A stretch of DNA of 64,000 nucleotides, from positions 186,001-250,000 of the forward strand of contig NZ_VHIN01000005.1 in NCBI RefSeq assembly GCF_009805585.1, in the 5' to 3' direction. The stretch's first letter is position 1, and each line of letters starts with the position of its first letter. This document shows, one piece after another, positions 63,366-64,000 of this stretch. A program made the position numbers and the translations under genes. The stretch comes from Glutamicibacter sp. JC586. Lineage in GTDB: Bacteria > Actinomycetota > Actinomycetes > Actinomycetales > Micrococcaceae. The notes under the pieces were generated by a model. The model worked only from the letters and a program-made list of their open reading frames with translations, had not been told where the DNA came from and made no database searches.

Positions 63366-63431
63366 ATGCTACCTTTCACAGTTTCAACTGAATACATCTT
63401 ATCGGTCAGCGCGGAGATGTAGGCTTATGAA

Positions 63432-63953
63432 GTGTCTAAACTCAGTGTGAATTCCGAAGTGTCGCCGAAATGTTATGCAAAGACAAAGAAGTTTACTGCC
63501 ATGGCAGTCAGCGTCATAGCTCTGGCTTCGATCACTGGTTGTTCCTCGGTTGCCTCCGTTGATGCAGCGCCTGATGCTGCTAATCCTTCTTGTGCAGAAA
63601 TGATGGTAGCTCTGCCCGACGCAATTGGTGATGCAGAACGCCGGAAGACCACATCCCAAGCAACATCGGCTTGGGGCGATCCTTCGCAAGTGATTTTGCG
63701 ATGTGGCGTTGAGGTTCCAACGCCTACCTCGGATCCGTGTGTGTCTGTCAATGATGTTGACTGGGTAGCGCACGAAGACGAAAAAACTAAAATTTGGACG
63801 TTAACGACTTACGGTCGCACTCCCGCCACGGAAGTTGTGCTTGACCCGAATGTTATTCCTTCCAGCACCGTTTTGGCTTCCTTGTCCGATGCAGCCGCAA
63901 AGATCCCAGCGCAAAAGGCATGTGTCAGCGTGGAGAAGTCCGAAGAGCTGTAG
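63432..63953 (+). CDS. DUF3515 lipoprotein
   Basis: A 173-residue protein. A basic start, a hydrophobic stretch and the lipobox SITGC point to lipid anchoring. The domain has WGDPSQVILRCGVEVP, CVSVNDVDWV and a final cysteine, which match DUF3515 of actinobacteria. The function is not known. DUF3515 genes usually lie near ddl and thiL, whose absence is explained by the window edge. The GTG start at 63432 has a poor ribosome site; the ATG at 63501 would leave only part of the signal peptide. Confidence 0.8.
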   Translation: MSKLSVNSEVSPKCYAKTKKFTAMAVSVIALASITGCSSVASVDAAPDAANPSCAEMMVALPDAIGDAERRKTTSQATSAWGDPSQVILRCGVEVPTPTSDPCVSVNDVDWVAHEDEKTKIWTLTTYGRTPATEVVLDPNVIPSSTVLASLSDAAAKIPAQKACVSVEKSEEL

Positions 63954-64000
63954 AAAGACTGATGGTAACTAAAGAGGCGAGGATACGAAATGAACTAGGT

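Noticed and set aside
1-64000. CRISPR arrays, IS elements, prophage genes, tRNA and rRNA genes
   Set aside because: No regular repeat array, transposase, phage gene or recognisable RNA gene was found by reading; a short RNA could have been missed.

Overview
The window looks like the chromosome of a moderate-GC actinobacterium of the Micrococcaceae (Arthrobacter/Glutamicibacter type). The evidence is the actinobacterial core order recG-rsmD-coaD ... DUF177-rpmF-rnc-mutM-smc ... ftsY ... amt-ffh, an FtsY with an N-terminal membrane anchor, frequent GTG/TTG starts, and genes for a glycerol-phosphate type wall polymer. The genus is an inference. No rRNA, tRNA, IS element or CRISPR array was seen.

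Left part (1-11.7 kb): the tail of an Ala/Lys/Glu-rich protein, a PfkB sugar kinase, and a catabolic block. The block is a GntP-type permease, a family III CoA-transferase and an HMG-CoA-lyase-like enzyme in one operon, with an IclR regulator and two closely related acyl-CoA ligases in direct orientation on either side. A reasonable reading is import of an organic acid, CoA activation, and cleavage to acetyl-CoA plus a keto acid that a ligase re-activates. CRP/GlxR-like boxes lie before the first ligase and the permease. A sortase substrate with a LAXTG-type signal sits inside the block.

Middle-left (11.7-25 kb): an unrecognised protein, ffh, amt, a coiled-coil lipoprotein, an OafA-type acyltransferase with an SGNH domain, an anchored protein, a secreted SH3-repeat protein ending in a gamma-glutamylcyclotransferase-like domain, ftsY and an MFS exporter.

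Middle (25-55 kb): wall-polymer genes wrapped around the housekeeping block smc, a serine hydrolase, mutM, rnc, rpmF and DUF177. Left of that block are two paralogous family 2 glycosyltransferases and an alpha/beta-hydrolase-TPR protein. Right of it are four TagB/TagF-type proteins carrying five transferase domains, TagD, a Stealth phosphotransferase, two more glycosyltransferases, a CDP-alcohol phosphotransferase, a TagGH-type ABC exporter and an LCP ligase. Together these could make CDP-glycerol, build a phosphodiester-linked glycopolymer, export it and attach it to peptidoglycan. No tagO or tagA homologue is in the window.

Right part (54-64 kb): an anchored SGNH hydrolase, galU, coaD, an aminotransferase with a spermidine-synthase-like protein, rsmD, recG, a DhaL-domain protein, a second LCP protein and a DUF3515 lipoprotein.

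Rho-independent terminator hairpins close many of the transcription units and are listed individually.
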